Assembly (NCBI RefSeq): GCF_017654505.1
Contig: NC_054548.1
Coordinates: 34,361,774 to 34,425,773, forward strand
Reading direction: 5' to 3'
DNA length: 64,000 nt
Source: Polyodon spathula
Taxonomy: Eukaryota; Chordata; Actinopteri; Acipenseriformes; Polyodontidae
The translations under genes and the position numbers were made by a program. Below the pieces are notes generated by a model that had not been told where the DNA came from, did no database searches, and worked only from the letters and a program-made list of their open reading frames with translations. Below, one piece after another: positions 12,115 through 58,779 of this stretch. Each line of letters opens with the position of its first letter. The stretch's first letter is position 1.

Positions 12115-12825
12115 TAAATGAAAACATATATTTGTTTCTTTATTTGTCTTGATATTTTTCATTATCGTATAAACACTGCCATTTAATACTGTATGAAACA
12201 CAAATAAATACAAGACAGTTCTTGTTCAATTGTATATTATTGAAGATTTTTGTACATAAATATTGTCATGCTTTCATATATTTTTTTGGGCAGGGGGAGT
12301 AAGTGAATGAGTGGAAAGAATGTGTGTTGTTGTTTTCGGGGGTTGCAGAGCATGGATGTGACTGGTTGATGAGCCGGACAGCAGCAGAAAATGACGGGTT
12401 ATAATAAGGGGGTGCATGAGCCTATGGACTGGAGACAGTCCAGCGCTGCACTTGAATGAGAAACTGTGAGTGTGACTGGAGAGAATATGCAGTGAAAGTG
12501 CCAAGAATAAAACGTAGGGTTATTATTTTGGTGCCGTGAATTCCAACCCCTGACAGGGGGTACTACCTCCTAAACATGAAAACATTAGAATATACTAAAT
12601 GAATAGATCAAGCTTATTATGATAGTTTGCAAAATCAGATTAAAGATTTCAGTACAATCAGGATAATAAATAATCATTATTTACAAAATCTTGTTCACCT
12701 TGTTAAACACTGCATCTTTACTACTGTATACTTGTAAATTATGAAATGGAAGTACAATCTTTGTGGTGTGAAAGCTAGGGTGTCTGCATTGAAAGCTGAA
12801 TTGGAAGCTTGTTTTGGGTTTGATT
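12115..12825. other. Intergenic, no gene recognised
   Basis: Contains a G/T-rich stretch with AATAAAACG near 12505 that could be an old LTR end. Nothing firm. Confidence 0.4.
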
Positions 12826-13120
12826 CATGGGGTTTCCATGCAGGTCAAATTTCCATGTGAAATGGCGATGTCCGTGCACGTATGGGAGAATTACTCGAGA
12901 AAATCAGGTTTGTGGCTGAAAAAACGGCTAAAAAGAGGGATAGGGTAAATCTCATGTACTCATGTAAATGACGAAACACACAGGAAATCTACACCCAGTT
13001 TCGCATGGAAACCTGCATTTCACATGTAAATGTTAATGAGCGTGTTTATTTTTAACTGTAAATATTGCAAGGGAGTAGGTCATTTGTTACTGTGGATTCC
13101 AAGACAGTGTCATATACAAA
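12826..13120 (+). repeat. Dispersed repeat A, copy 1
   Basis: A ~295-bp block beginning GGGTTTCCATGCAGGTCAAAT. It is matched in inverse orientation at about 54285-54595. It contains repeated CCATGTGAAA/TTTCACATG inverted motifs, suggesting an old MITE. 13120-14298 holds nothing recognised. Confidence 0.6.
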
Positions 13121-14298
13121 TTTTCCCACCCCAACTTTTTTTGATGCAAGGGAAAGTTAATCAATCGCAAAACTGTGTTTAGCAATGTACACACACTACA
13201 TTTATTCACTAGAATGGTTGGTTTTATCTCGTGTAAAAGAAGCAATGCTATCGGAAACAAGTACAATGTTTAACAAAATTGCAAGGTGTTTGTTAATTTG
13301 TGTGTGTATATATGGTGGTATGCATGGCATGCATTTTTAAATTATTATTCACCCCATATCTCTTATAATTTAGTGTGTATTTTTTATCTTATTTAAGTAT
13401 TGCATGTAGTGCTTTCTTTTCTTTTTTGCAGAAATGCAAGCACAGCGTCCTTGTAAAGGAGTTTTGTTTAACTTAAATTAGCATAATCAAATCTACTCTT
13501 GCTGTCTCTGAACATTTGAATGGGAGTTAATTGAGAGTTAAAAACTTCCTACCTGAATGATATAGTGGGCCCAGATCATACGGTGGGATTTATGTTATTT
13601 TGTTGGAGTTTATTTAATTTCTGTTTTGAAGAAGAAATTGTGTTTCTTTTGTCTTGTGTTCAAACTAGAATGTGTTTTATTTCTTTCATGTGTTTGCTAT
13701 TGTGTTAATGTATTCAGTTATTTACTTCACTTATGTTCTTGATGTGTTACACTTGGGTTTTTCTTTCAGTTTAAGAGCTGAGCTATCTGTGGACCTCTTG
13801 TACAGCCTGGTGTTTACCTCCTCAATTTCTATTAGAATTGAATCTCTCACTGTACATAATTGTAATAATAACTAAAACTTCCAGAAGCCTTCAGGGTTTA
13901 TGAGTTCTATTTTAACAATAAATACCCAATTATTTTTATATATCTGCCTCCTTTTTGTTTTGTATACTTCATGTCAGTCACTGATGTTCTACAAAGACAA
14001 TTGCTTGTGTGGGAGATAAAGGTCCCTCACCTTTCTTGGGGGTGGCACAGTCAAAACCTTAAATTCTTAATTTACCTTTTTAGTACCATGCTACATTCAT
14101 GGCAAAATATATAATTAACAGCACAGACAATGTTTTCATGTTGAAAAATTCCGTTGTACTGACAAAAATATAAAATAATTACAAGCTTAATATTGTCTAA
14201 TTGGATTAATAAAAAATTTTAAAAAAGTTTCATTAGATTGTGGGGCCAGGTGGTCACCCTGTCAGCATGTGGTGCTAAAATAAAAGCTTTCCTTAATT

Positions 14299-14407
14299 CA
14301 GGGTTGCACAACTCCGTCCTGGAGGGACGCAATGCCATCAGGGTTTTAGAGAGACCTATCAAACCTGCTGGTCTGTAGCCCTCCAGGATCTGAGTTGTGC
14401 AGCCCTG
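14299..14407. mobile_element. Short hAT MITE with hairpin ends
   Basis: Termini CAGGGTTGCACAACTC and, reversed, CAGGGCTGCACAACTC are near-perfect inverted repeats; the inner arms CCTGGAGGG/CCCTCCAGG also pair. Flanking octamers CCTTAATT and CCCTAATA match at six of eight positions, consistent with an aged 8-bp hAT duplication. Confidence 0.7.
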
Positions 14408-14581
14408 CCCTAATATCAAGAAATAGTCATATTTACAATAGAAAATGTATAAGAAATCAAGTATGCCTTGTCCAAAAATGTACAGGACCTCAGCAAATGT
14501 TTGAAAGCTTATATCTTCTTACAGATTGCAAATACTCATATTTACAATTGAAAATCATCAGATTATACGGAAAATATTGTA

Positions 14582-14880
14582 TGTACCTGATTGACAAATT
14601 CCCTTCTGTGATCTGTAATGATTTTAATAGGTTCCCCATACATGTAAAATGTGTCAACAAGTGCCCTTGACACCTCAGCTGATGACTTATTTTTAAGTGG
14701 GACACCTATTGCCCACTTGGTGAACAGGTCTGTTATTGTCAATTCATATATATGACCTTTTTTGTATCAGGGAAAAGGACCGATTAGATCCATGCCCAAA
14801 AAATTCCAGGCTTCCTCAACTTTTATTGGATGAAGTGTTGGTGCCATTGTTTTTATATTATCCGTCATTTGGACAATCCT
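14582..14880 (-). pseudogene. GIN1/Ginger-like integrase core exon (pseudogene)
   Basis: The minus strand reads VEEAWNFLGMDLIGPFP, one stop (TGA near 14772), then KKGHIYELTITDLFTKWAIG, VPLKNKSSAEVSRALVD and EPIKIITDHRREFVNQ followed by GTACAT, a possible splice donor. This is the retroviral-type integrase core, with Asp in GMDLIGP and TDHRREF, most like GIN1 / Ginger proteins I recall. A further exon with the H2C2 finger is at 16238-16474 on the same strand. Tc1 and LTR insertions separate the two. Confidence 0.7.
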
Positions 14881-14910
14881 CAACCTACTATATATACACA
14901 CACACACACA

Positions 14911-15343
14911 CACTGGGTGTACAAAACATTAGGAACACCTGCTCTTGACATGAAATAGACTGACGAGGTGAATCCAGGTGAAAACTACAGGATATCTGAA
15001 CATCTTTGCCAATCAGGTGCATCCCTTCATGGCAGCACTGTATCCAACTGTTAATGGATTTTTTCAGCAGGATAATGCCCCATGCCAGAAGGTTAGGATT
15101 ATCTAGGAATGCTTCCACGAACATGACAGTGAATTCAGCTTACTGCAGTGGCCTGCCTAGTCACCAGATCTCAATCCAATGAGCAACTGTGGGAACCATT
15201 GAAGTTAACATGGGCCAGCATCCCTGTGGAACGCTTTTGATACCTTGTAGAGTCCATGCCCCGACAAATTGAGGCTGTTCTGCGGGCAAAGAGGGATGCA
15301 ACTCAATATTAGGATGGTGTTCCTAATGTTTTATATAACTATA
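14911..15343 (+). mobile_element. Tc1-like element relic (deletion derivative)
   Basis: Termini GTACAAAACATTAGGAACAC (left) and GGTGTTCCTAATGTTTTAT (right) are inverted repeats. The interior carries QQDNAP- and SPDL-like remnants (about 15055-15180) from the end of a DD34E transposase, with stops and a deleted N-terminal half. A (CA)n run abuts the left end. Confidence 0.75.
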
Positions 15344-15428
15344 TACTGTATATATAGTTTGTCTAAAATGATCTACGTAAATTGAGCTTTAAGTGGATGC
15401 TCTGTGTTGTCTTTACAAAGTATAGTCC

Positions 15429-16096
15429 TGTGACGGAAACATGCGTTCTGGTGATGAATCTTCCTCCCGACCTGTGAAGGCGCTAAAGAACGAGAGGAGA
15501 AGTATCTGGAAGGGCTGGCCTGAAAGATCGTTTCCGGATCAGGGAAGTGGGTCAGCCTGGAAAGAAGCGAGACTCTGTTGTAAGACCGTATTGATTTGAA
15601 AGGTAAACGAGAGGCAGCTGCAGCCGTTTACCTAGATATCATGCGGGATTACATATAGGGGCCAGGGTAACGCTGATCTTTTCCTTCGTTTGGAGAAAGA
15701 AGGAGCGAGAGTGGAATTCGCAGTGTTTTTGTGATTACGTGTTGTGTTTGTTTCACTGTAGACAGTTAGAGCACTACTCCGGAGGTAGTCGCAAAGGGTC
15801 AGCACTGTCCGGAGCACCCCTGCACACCACCGTATCTGTGTATTCACCACGCACCCTCACGTCTGCACTCACCCAGGGCTGGTGACCGTGGGTTTATTTT
15901 TGTTCTGGACTGTGCCCTGTTTTTGTTATCTCCTCGCTTTACACATTGTTGTGTATCGCCGGGGATTTATTATTTTACGGTGACCAGACCTGGATTATAA
16001 ATAAAAGCACCTTTTCACTGGAAACTGTTGTCTGCCTGTCACTCCTGCATCGCATCACCGCTACACCTGTTCCCCTCTACTAGCCACTTTGCCACA
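15429..16096 (+). mobile_element. Solo LTR of a Gypsy-type or related retroelement
   Basis: 668 bp beginning TGTGACGGAAAC and ending TTTGCCACA, flanked by GTCC (15425-15428 and 16097-16100). Orientation is plus: AATAAA at about 16001 lies about 95 bp from the 3' end. It splits the integrase pseudogene. Confidence 0.75.
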
Positions 16097-16237
16097 GTCC
16101 TGATGCATTTCCTTGGGTAACTTGCCATACACAACTGTTTGTTTGTTTTTTGTGTAAAACCAGCTTCTTGCAAGTTAATGTAGGCATATTTCAATTTGTA
16201 TAAAATGACCCAACAATTAAAAACATTTACTACATGT

Positions 16238-16474
16238 CTAGGTTAATAACTGAATTTGATATACCCATTTAAAAGTGTCAGTATTGATTGATGACCAGAA
16301 GTAGGACTGCTGCACTTTGTCATGTGTCCTCAATTTCCCCTGGTGTCCAGAGGCAGGGTTATCATAGCACTTTTTCAAAACACGCATCTTCTGCTCTTCT
16401 CCAAAAATAACCAGATGCATCTCACTCCCTTTTGGCCCAATGTAAATAAAGTTTTTATGTGTGAGAAGAGGCAA
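16238..16474 (-). pseudogene. GIN1/Ginger-like integrase H2C2 zinc-binding exon (pseudogene)
   Basis: The open frame reads KNFIYIGPKGSEMHLVIF, EEQKMRVLKKCYDNPASGHQ and SYFWSSINTDTFKWV. The spacing resembles the H2C2 zinc-binding domain upstream of GIN1-type integrase cores. The Cys pair expected after KWV is missing here, so the exon ends or decays there. The matching core exon is at 14582-14880. Confidence 0.6.
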
Positions 16475-16479
16475 TTATT

Positions 16480-17640
16480 TTAAATGGTTAATAATAATAA
16501 TGTAATGTCACAAATTACTATTATGGTAGAACACATGCATATTAATTTAAATATGATCAAATAAAAAATAAAAAAATATATATAAAAACAGAAAAATATA
16601 ACACATATAGCACATCAATTAAATTATGTAAATACCTCGAATTGCAAACTTTGTAGAGGCTTTTCGAATTGCACTCCGTTTGCTTGCCTCTGTTGATGCA
16701 TGCTATTCAGTCAGCACGCCCTGGTGTACTTGGTGTAAATATGTTGTCTCCATGCTCTATTTTGTTAGTGTTACATAAAAAATAAATAAAAAAAAAAACT
16801 AACTTGATATGCTGAAATTTAAAATAATAGTGACAAATTACAATGTAATTAATCTTATTACAGGGTTTACAACAATGAGTTATTTTATTTGATCACAGAC
16901 AAAAGATACATTACATTCTGTACAACAGAGTTAGGCAACCTTATCTCTTCCATTGCATTCCATGCCATGTCTTTGTCCTAACCATTTGTGTCCTGTGAGG
17001 AGATAGTCCTGACAGGAGAATTTTGTTGGCAAACCTGAATATTTATTAGGAAGGTGATTGAGGAAGTCTGTAGTGACAGAAAATAACAGAAGTTTGTTTA
17101 AAATATATCTGTAGAAAAATGAGAACATCCATGATATTTGTGTAAAGACGTTAATATTAACATTTCACAAAATATTAAGTTTTACATTTATGTAAAAAAA
17201 AAGAATGTGTCCTTACCTTAAAATGTGACGATGATGTTGTCTTCTGTCTTCATTTATCTAAAATCTAACCCCATCTAACACTTATCTAATAACTAACACT
17301 TATAATAACACTTATCTAAAACCTATCTAACATATCTAATAACCTAATTCATCTAAACACTTAGGCCTATCTAATAAAACTTAACACTTACACTAACACG
17401 TATCTAAAACCTATCTAACACTTATAATAACACCTAACACTTATCTCACACTCATCTATCTATCTAAATCTATCTGCAGGAAACGATGCACTTGCTTGTG
17501 TCTCTCTCTTGTCTATCTCCCACCTTCTGAGAACTTTGCTCGAGCAGTTTTGCAGGTTTTCAAATCAAACGAGCAGGAATAATGAGTCTTGATTACTTTT
17601 TTTCACTTTAAATTTCTTAAATGTTGTTAACTACAAATAC
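16480..17640. repeat. AT-rich spacer with degenerate CTAACACTTATCTAA tandem repeat (17255-17475)
   Basis: 17255-17475 is a loose array of CTAACACTTAT and TATCTAA words on the plus strand. The rest has no recognised feature. Confidence 0.5.
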
Positions 17641-17655
17641 ATGTATGTGTGTGAT

Positions 17656-18254
17656 TGTGACAGTTTGGCTTCAGGGGTAACGTCAGACCAGAAGAAAACA
17701 CACAGCACTGCAAGTGATCTGGTAAATGCGCTTGCTTGCGCCGGTTTATTGTGAAATAAAAAGGGTGAACAAAACAAACAAAACACAGGACACGGCACTG
17801 GTAGCCAAAACAAAGAGATGAAACAAAACGGACTAACACTAAACAAACAGCGGACTAACAAACAAACAAACACGGTGAGTCAAGACAGTTCTATTTATGT
17901 TATTTTACTTTGTTTACTCTCCTTCTCCACTCACCGAACACACAACCCTGAGTGAGTGAAAACATGCTGCTTTTATGCAGCTGTACCGTGACTCGATTGC
18001 TAATCAATCATTCAATTGGAGTCTCAGTACAACTGCACGTCAATTTACTTAGTGCAATTCCTCGTTCTCACATATTATTACATTTTACCTGCACATGAAG
18101 TGCTGTGCAATCCTCGTGCCTAAATACAAATATACATTTTAAACACTTGTGCGCATAACCCATATTATATACCGTGTACCAACTACAATACACCAACATT
18201 AACACGCAACATATAACACAGAAATACACCCAGGGGTGGGGCAACATTGCCACA
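17656..18254 (-). mobile_element. Solo LTR with 5-bp target duplication
   Basis: 599 bp from TGTGACAGTTTGG to TTGCCACA, flanked by GTGAT at 17651-17655 and 18255-18259. On the minus strand an AATAAA (near 17755) and TCTTCTGGTCTGACG lie close to the 3' end, so it is a minus-strand LTR related to the one at 7675-8317. Confidence 0.85.
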
Positions 18255-18282
18255 GTGATATATGTATAAATATAAATTATAA

Positions 18283-18345
18283 TTTATATATATATATATA
18301 TATGTATATATTATATATATATATCCCTAGATATAATTATATATA

Positions 18346-18406
<61 letters not shown>
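18283..18406. repeat. (AT)n microsatellite
   Basis: Interrupted AT tract, beside the possible SINE. Confidence 0.9.
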
Positions 18407-18408
<2 letters not shown>

Positions 18409-18417
18409 CTACAAAGG

Positions 18418-18536
18418 AGCCAGCTCATTTGTACAGTGGTATCGGCGCTATGCTTTAGTGTGAGAGGTCCTGGGTTCACACCTGCCCTCAGTCTGTGTGA
18501 GGAGCCTGCCTGCAGGAACTGAAGTTCACTACATAT
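18418..18536 (+). repeat. Possible tRNA-derived SINE head
   Basis: A GTGGTATCGGCGC block followed about 35 bp later by GGTCCTGGGTTCACACC, resembling the A and B boxes of a tRNA-type Pol III promoter. No cloverleaf could be completed. Confidence 0.35.
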
Positions 18537-18705
18537 ATATCTCTGTCGAAAATATATATTAATTGCTTTTGCAACTTGGTTTATTGATACAATGTTGTGT
18601 GTTAGCTGGGATACATATTTACAGTTCAACTTTTACACCAAAAAAAAAAAAACCTTTCAGCTCAAGCGAAACACTGAAATGAATTGCAGCGTTCGTCATT
18701 TTTTT

Positions 18706-19310
18706 GATCCCAGCTGTGTCCAAAGACAATGCGTGTCTGCCCTCCACATTAGTAAATGCAGTTGGTGAACTGGATGTCATGAGCCAGCTCATTTTCCAAA
18801 ACAACGCAACAACATCCAACAAGTTGCTGATGCCCTCTCAGAACCAAATAAAATTGCAAATTAACGTATTGACTGTGTTTTATTTGGTTGCATCATTAAT
18901 ATTTGACAGAACAGTAAATCCAACACAACTTAAAAGGAGAGAATCTCTGACAGCACGAGACTCCTCAGATCGCTTCTGTGCAATTGAGCCGGCTGAGGTA
19001 ACCTTCACTGTTGCCAAGTTCACTTATAATAAGCAGAATTGGGCTTGTTTTTGAGAGTCGCTGCTTGGAATTTGCATAAACACCTATACTCTAACATGGG
19101 GTCTCTTGTTTTGAAAGGCAGTGCCGCTTTTTTTTTTTTTTTTCTCATGAGACTTGGCAACGCTGGTAACCTTCCCTGTCTGTCTCACAGCAGGCAGTGG
19201 CAATTTTGGGAACTAATGCTGCACTTCAGTCCATTTCACCAGTATCCTCCACATCCCTTTCAAGTGCCCACTACCCATGTTTGCCGAAGCAGCTGTCAGC
19301 AGTCCAGACA
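18706..19310 (+). repeat. Dispersed repeat B copy 1, with exon-like frames
   Basis: A ~600-bp block present in inverse orientation at about 48770-49385. It contains an exon-like segment 18714-18997 (acceptor-like GATCCCAG before, donor-like GAG|GTAACC after) reading SKDNACLPSTLVNAVGEL and the hydrophobic INVLTVFYLVASLIF. A second acceptor-like TGTCTCACAG (about 19190) precedes an open frame with LQSISPVSSTSLSSAHYP. The family is unknown to me; it could be a transposon gene or a duplicated host exon. Confidence 0.55.
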
Positions 19311-19319
19311 GTAGGGTTT

Positions 19320-20040
19320 CTAGCCAGGGTACTATACGCAGCATCACCTGATCCCCTATATGCTGTATTGCCTGAATGAAAGGGATATAATATCTATATC
19401 TATATATATATATATATCCACTCATTTCAGCTTTCCACTTCTTAGGATGCATTTTTTAACAAAAGGTTGATGTTAGGGCACAAAGTGTTTGCATACATAA
19501 ACAGCTCTAAACATCTGGACACCAAGTTTGAAGCTGAGGTTCAATTGGATAAGTGTGGTGTTAACTTTTGATTAATGTTACCATTTTAAAATGAATGGAT
19601 GGTAATCTGAACCATTTATATGCAACAAAGATGTGTAATGAGCTCTCAAAACTGCAGCCAGCTTAGTGATGAAACTTTTTCATTATATAAAACATGTGGT
19701 TTTGGTTCGGTTTTGTCAGCATTGTTTGGTTAGGCAGTTTATGCAAATGAAAGTTTCAGTTCAGTTTGCGAAAATCATAACCGTTGCATCCCTAATACAG
19801 TATACAGGTAATTTAACATGGGAAATAAAGGCCATTCACAAGTGATCCCTATGTTCTGAGGTTGTCTTCCATACAGGGGATGTTTGAGTTTTGACTACTA
19901 AGGGATCCACAGTACCAAACTCTTAAAAATACCAAAATATGCTACAGTAAACGATTCAAAATTCAAGAACAGAATCTCTTCAAACAGAAACATTTATTAA
20001 AACAGGCTGATAAAACTTTTACACCAACAGCAAATTCAAA
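19320..20040. other. 3' flank of PAXBP1, nothing recognised
   Basis: AT-rich, with a short (TATC/AT)n run near 19395-19415. No gene or transposon protein seen. Confidence 0.5.
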
Positions 20041-20047
20041 TATAAGC

Positions 20048-20053
20048 TTTATT
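20048..20053 (-). terminator. paxbp1: Putative polyadenylation signal of PAXBP1
   Basis: This is the first AATAAA hexamer on the minus strand after the stop codon, about 270 bp downstream. It implies a short 3' UTR of roughly 20030-20325. A second AATAAA lies at 19993-19998. Confidence 0.5.
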
Positions 20054-20325
20054 TTGTTCCCCAAAAAAGATGTGAATTTATAACTTGGTTTATATTTCTT
20101 TGTTTGTTTATACAAATGTAATTCCAGATAGGATGAATATTATTGCATGCCTAAAGAATTTAGAAAACTGGAATTCAGTAGTTTACAAAAATCATGTTTG
20201 TTATACACAACAATGCACCAAACGATTCCTAAATGTAACAATACAACAGGGCTTGTAGGGATCTATTATACATATATACACATAGTTATACACAGTATAG
20301 ATATAAGGCTTAAGTCCACTCTGAG

Positions 20326-56506
<36,181 letters not shown>

Positions 56507-56760
56507 TGCTCAAGTTCAGTAATTAATACAATGTTGGTACAAAGTCAAAACCGCTTATATTTAGCTATATGTACAACACAGAGAAAACCTTCAGCCATAT
56601 AAGAGGGACCAAAATACCAGGATGAAGCAGAGGCTTTTGGGACTTGTAGTTGATATGATACCTGCAGATCCAAGTATGTATGGCCTCAGACCCAGGCTAA
56701 GAGGGACCTCCCTCTAAGCCTTCCCTCTGTGACGTTCCCGGATGTATGCCTTGTCTGGGA
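56507..56760 (-). promoter_or_regulatory. paxbp1: PAXBP1 5' UTR and promoter region
   Basis: This is the interval directly upstream of the PAXBP1 start codon. It has no clear TATA box but carries a ZNF143-like motif (56632-56651) and, further up, TGACGT and CCCGGAT sequences resembling CRE and ETS sites (about 56729-56742). The transcription start cannot be fixed from sequence alone. Confidence 0.5.
56632..56651 (-). promoter_or_regulatory. ZNF143/THAP11-type ACTACAA..TCCCA motif
   Basis: The minus strand reads ACTACAAGTCCCAAAAGC, close to the ACTACAATTCCCAGAATGC element typical of TATA-less vertebrate housekeeping promoters. It lies 126-145 bp upstream of the PAXBP1 ATG in promoter orientation. 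Confidence 0.55.
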
Positions 56761-57042
56761 CGTTGAGCTTCCATGAAAACAAATTGAAAGTCGTATTAGC
56801 CACATATTAGTTTTTAAGGGGAAATTAAGAAACGTTTGGTCATATCAGTAAACCTAGCTAGCTAACGTTAACAGTCCTTGACTACAAATTGAGTCATTAC
56901 TAACGTTAGCTTATTACAGCTAGCGTTAACTAAAGCATACGTTACTCTAACGTACGGCGCTTAAAATAAGGGACAACATTATGACAACAAAATAAAAGTA
57001 AAAACGTAATTTATTTATTTATTTATATTTTATTTTAATGTG

Positions 57043-57319
57043 GATACCGCTGCTGCCTCACAGCGCCAGGGTCTTGGGTTCGAATCCGGCCTAGGGGGTC
57101 TGTCTGTGTGGAGTTTGCATGTTTTCCCCGTGTTCACGTGGGTTTATTCTGGGTTTCTTCCCACAGTCCAAAGACATGCTGTTCAGGTTGACTGTCAACT
57201 CTAAATTGCCCTGTGAGTGTGTGGTGCCTGCGATGGACTGGCGTCATGTCCAGGGTGTAGTCCTGCCTCACCCCCAGAGTCTGCCGGGTTAGGCTCCTGC
57301 TCACCTCGACTGTGTAAAG
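57043..57319 (+). repeat. tRNA-derived SINE (V-SINE/Mermaid-like), 5' and body
   Basis: CCGCTGCTGCCTCACAGCGCC is followed by a perfect B box GGTTCGAATCC (57077-57087). Then come GTGTGGAGTTTGCATGTT, CCCACAGTCCAAAGACATGC and GCGATGGACTGGCGTCATGT, the widespread fish SINE/L2-tail words. Its tail continues at 57665-57700 after a MITE insertion. Confidence 0.75.
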
Positions 57320-57656
57320 CAGGTCTTCTCAAACTCTATCCTGGGGACCGCCATGGCTGTTGGTTTTCGTTCCAACACAACTCTCAATTACTTAACTATA
57401 CCCTTAATTGAACTGATATTGCTTAATTAAACCTTTTTCCTTGTTTTCAGCTCATGAACAAATGCATATTTCAAGTTAGCTATAACATTCGATAAGTAAC
57501 TTGAGCTCTGCAACTGTTTAAGAGCTGAAAACAAGTAAAAAGGTCTAATTAAGCAAATCACCAGTTCAATTAAGCGTCTAGTTAAGTAACAGAGATGGGT
57601 TGGAATGAAAACCAGCAGCCACAAGGGGTCCCCAGGACCGAGTTTGAGAAGCCCTG
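57320..57656. mobile_element. hAT MITE inserted in the SINE tail
   Basis: 337 bp with inverted ends CAGGTCTTCTCAAACTC and CAGGGCTTCTCAAACTC. Flanking octamers GTGTAAAG (57312-57319) and CTGTAAAG (57657-57664) differ at one position, a hAT-type duplication. Inner arms (GAGCTGAAAACAAG / CTTGTTTTCAGCTC) also pair. Confidence 0.85.
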
Positions 57657-57664
57657 CTGTAAAG

Positions 57665-57700
57665 CATTAACCGGTTATTGATGATGGATGGATAGATTAA
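57665..57700 (+). repeat. SINE tail, continued
   Basis: CATTAACCGGTTATTGATGATGGATGGATAG is the usual SINE 3' end, displaced by the MITE. Confidence 0.6.
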
Positions 57701-58208
57701 CTAGCTTGTCATGTAGCCTGTGGTGCGTTTCATGCTAGCTACAAGTGTAATCAGAAACTGCTTGATCAGACACTATAATGTAGGCCAGCCCTTCCCAACC
57801 TCTTCCAAATGACCATGTTCCAAAAAAGAAAATATTTGGTGAATGTTGCAGACAAGATAAACCTTTGAGCATAAAAACAGTCTTACAAATACAACTTTAA
57901 ATAATAGCCATATACTTTAGATTTTAAATATGCAAATGCTTTATACTATTCAATTAAAATAAATATGACTAACACAACATGCTAATATATGTACGTGTTC
58001 TACAATAATTTTTTTGTAAATTTACCTCAGGGTTGGGAAGCACTGACGTAGGCTAACTGCATGTTCTCTTTACACTGTTATGCATAAGTGAATTGTTAAG
58101 TATGAGGAAGCATAAAACAATGCCATAGTGTTTAGATGCACTCCAGTGACTTTTTTAAGCTAGCTATATTTTGATTGAGATCCTCAGCAAGAGTGCTCTA
58201 TATATGTG

Positions 58209-58440
58209 TGTGACAGGATAGCCCAAGGGATTGAGGCCCAGGGACAACAATGCAGGTAAACAAAGGGGTTTTACTAAGGAAAAAAGGTTCCTAATTGAGG
58301 GAGTGCTGCTTTTATAGCAAGTGGCTGGGGTTGATTGTTCAATTAACTCCAATCAACACCCAGCCACCTGCAAGCTATTGCTAGGGAGGGAAGGGATTTT
58401 AACCCCCTTAAAATAAACCAAATAAAAGTTATAAATTCTA
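58209..58440. repeat. Possible LTR scrap
   Basis: Begins TGTGACAGGATAGCC, like 44793. It contains TTTTATAGCAAGTGGCTGG and its complement CCAGCCACCTGC as a hairpin. The end is not identifiable. Confidence 0.35.
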
Positions 58441-58779
58441 AGGCCAGGCTAGCTATATTAGCTGACGTTAGCTAGTTAATGTTATTTTTTTTTATTTATG
58501 AAAAAACCTTCATATCAAAACATGCGATGCATTGCACCCAATTTCTCCACAGATATAGCTAGCTGCCATTCATTTCAGTCACATGTCTTATTGCTTACCT
58601 TTTTCTCTCTATCTTCCAGCTTTTTTCTGTTTTACCCTTTTTCGGGAATCGCATCACTTCTTCTGATGACATCGGAACTCTTCACATGATTGGGGGGGGG
58701 GAGATCGCACGCACAGAAAGGCTGAGAAGGACGGCTGAGAGGGAGATCCCTCTCAGCCTGGGTCTACGAGGACGCTGCC

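Larger units (their letters stand above)
56688..58776. mobile_element. Candidate inverted-repeat DNA element upstream of PAXBP1
   Basis: AGACCCAGGCTAAGAGGGAC-CTCCCTCTAAGCC at 56694-56727 recurs inverted at 58733-58768, itself a small hairpin. Just inside each end is a GCTAGCTAACGTTA-type cluster (56855-56965 and 58444-58485), also inverted. No transposase was seen; the interior holds a SINE and a hAT MITE. Confidence 0.4.

Noticed and set aside
16931..17128. Minus-strand frame resembling a MADF/SANT start
   Set aside because: The resemblance is limited to a few residues and is not supported by neighbours.
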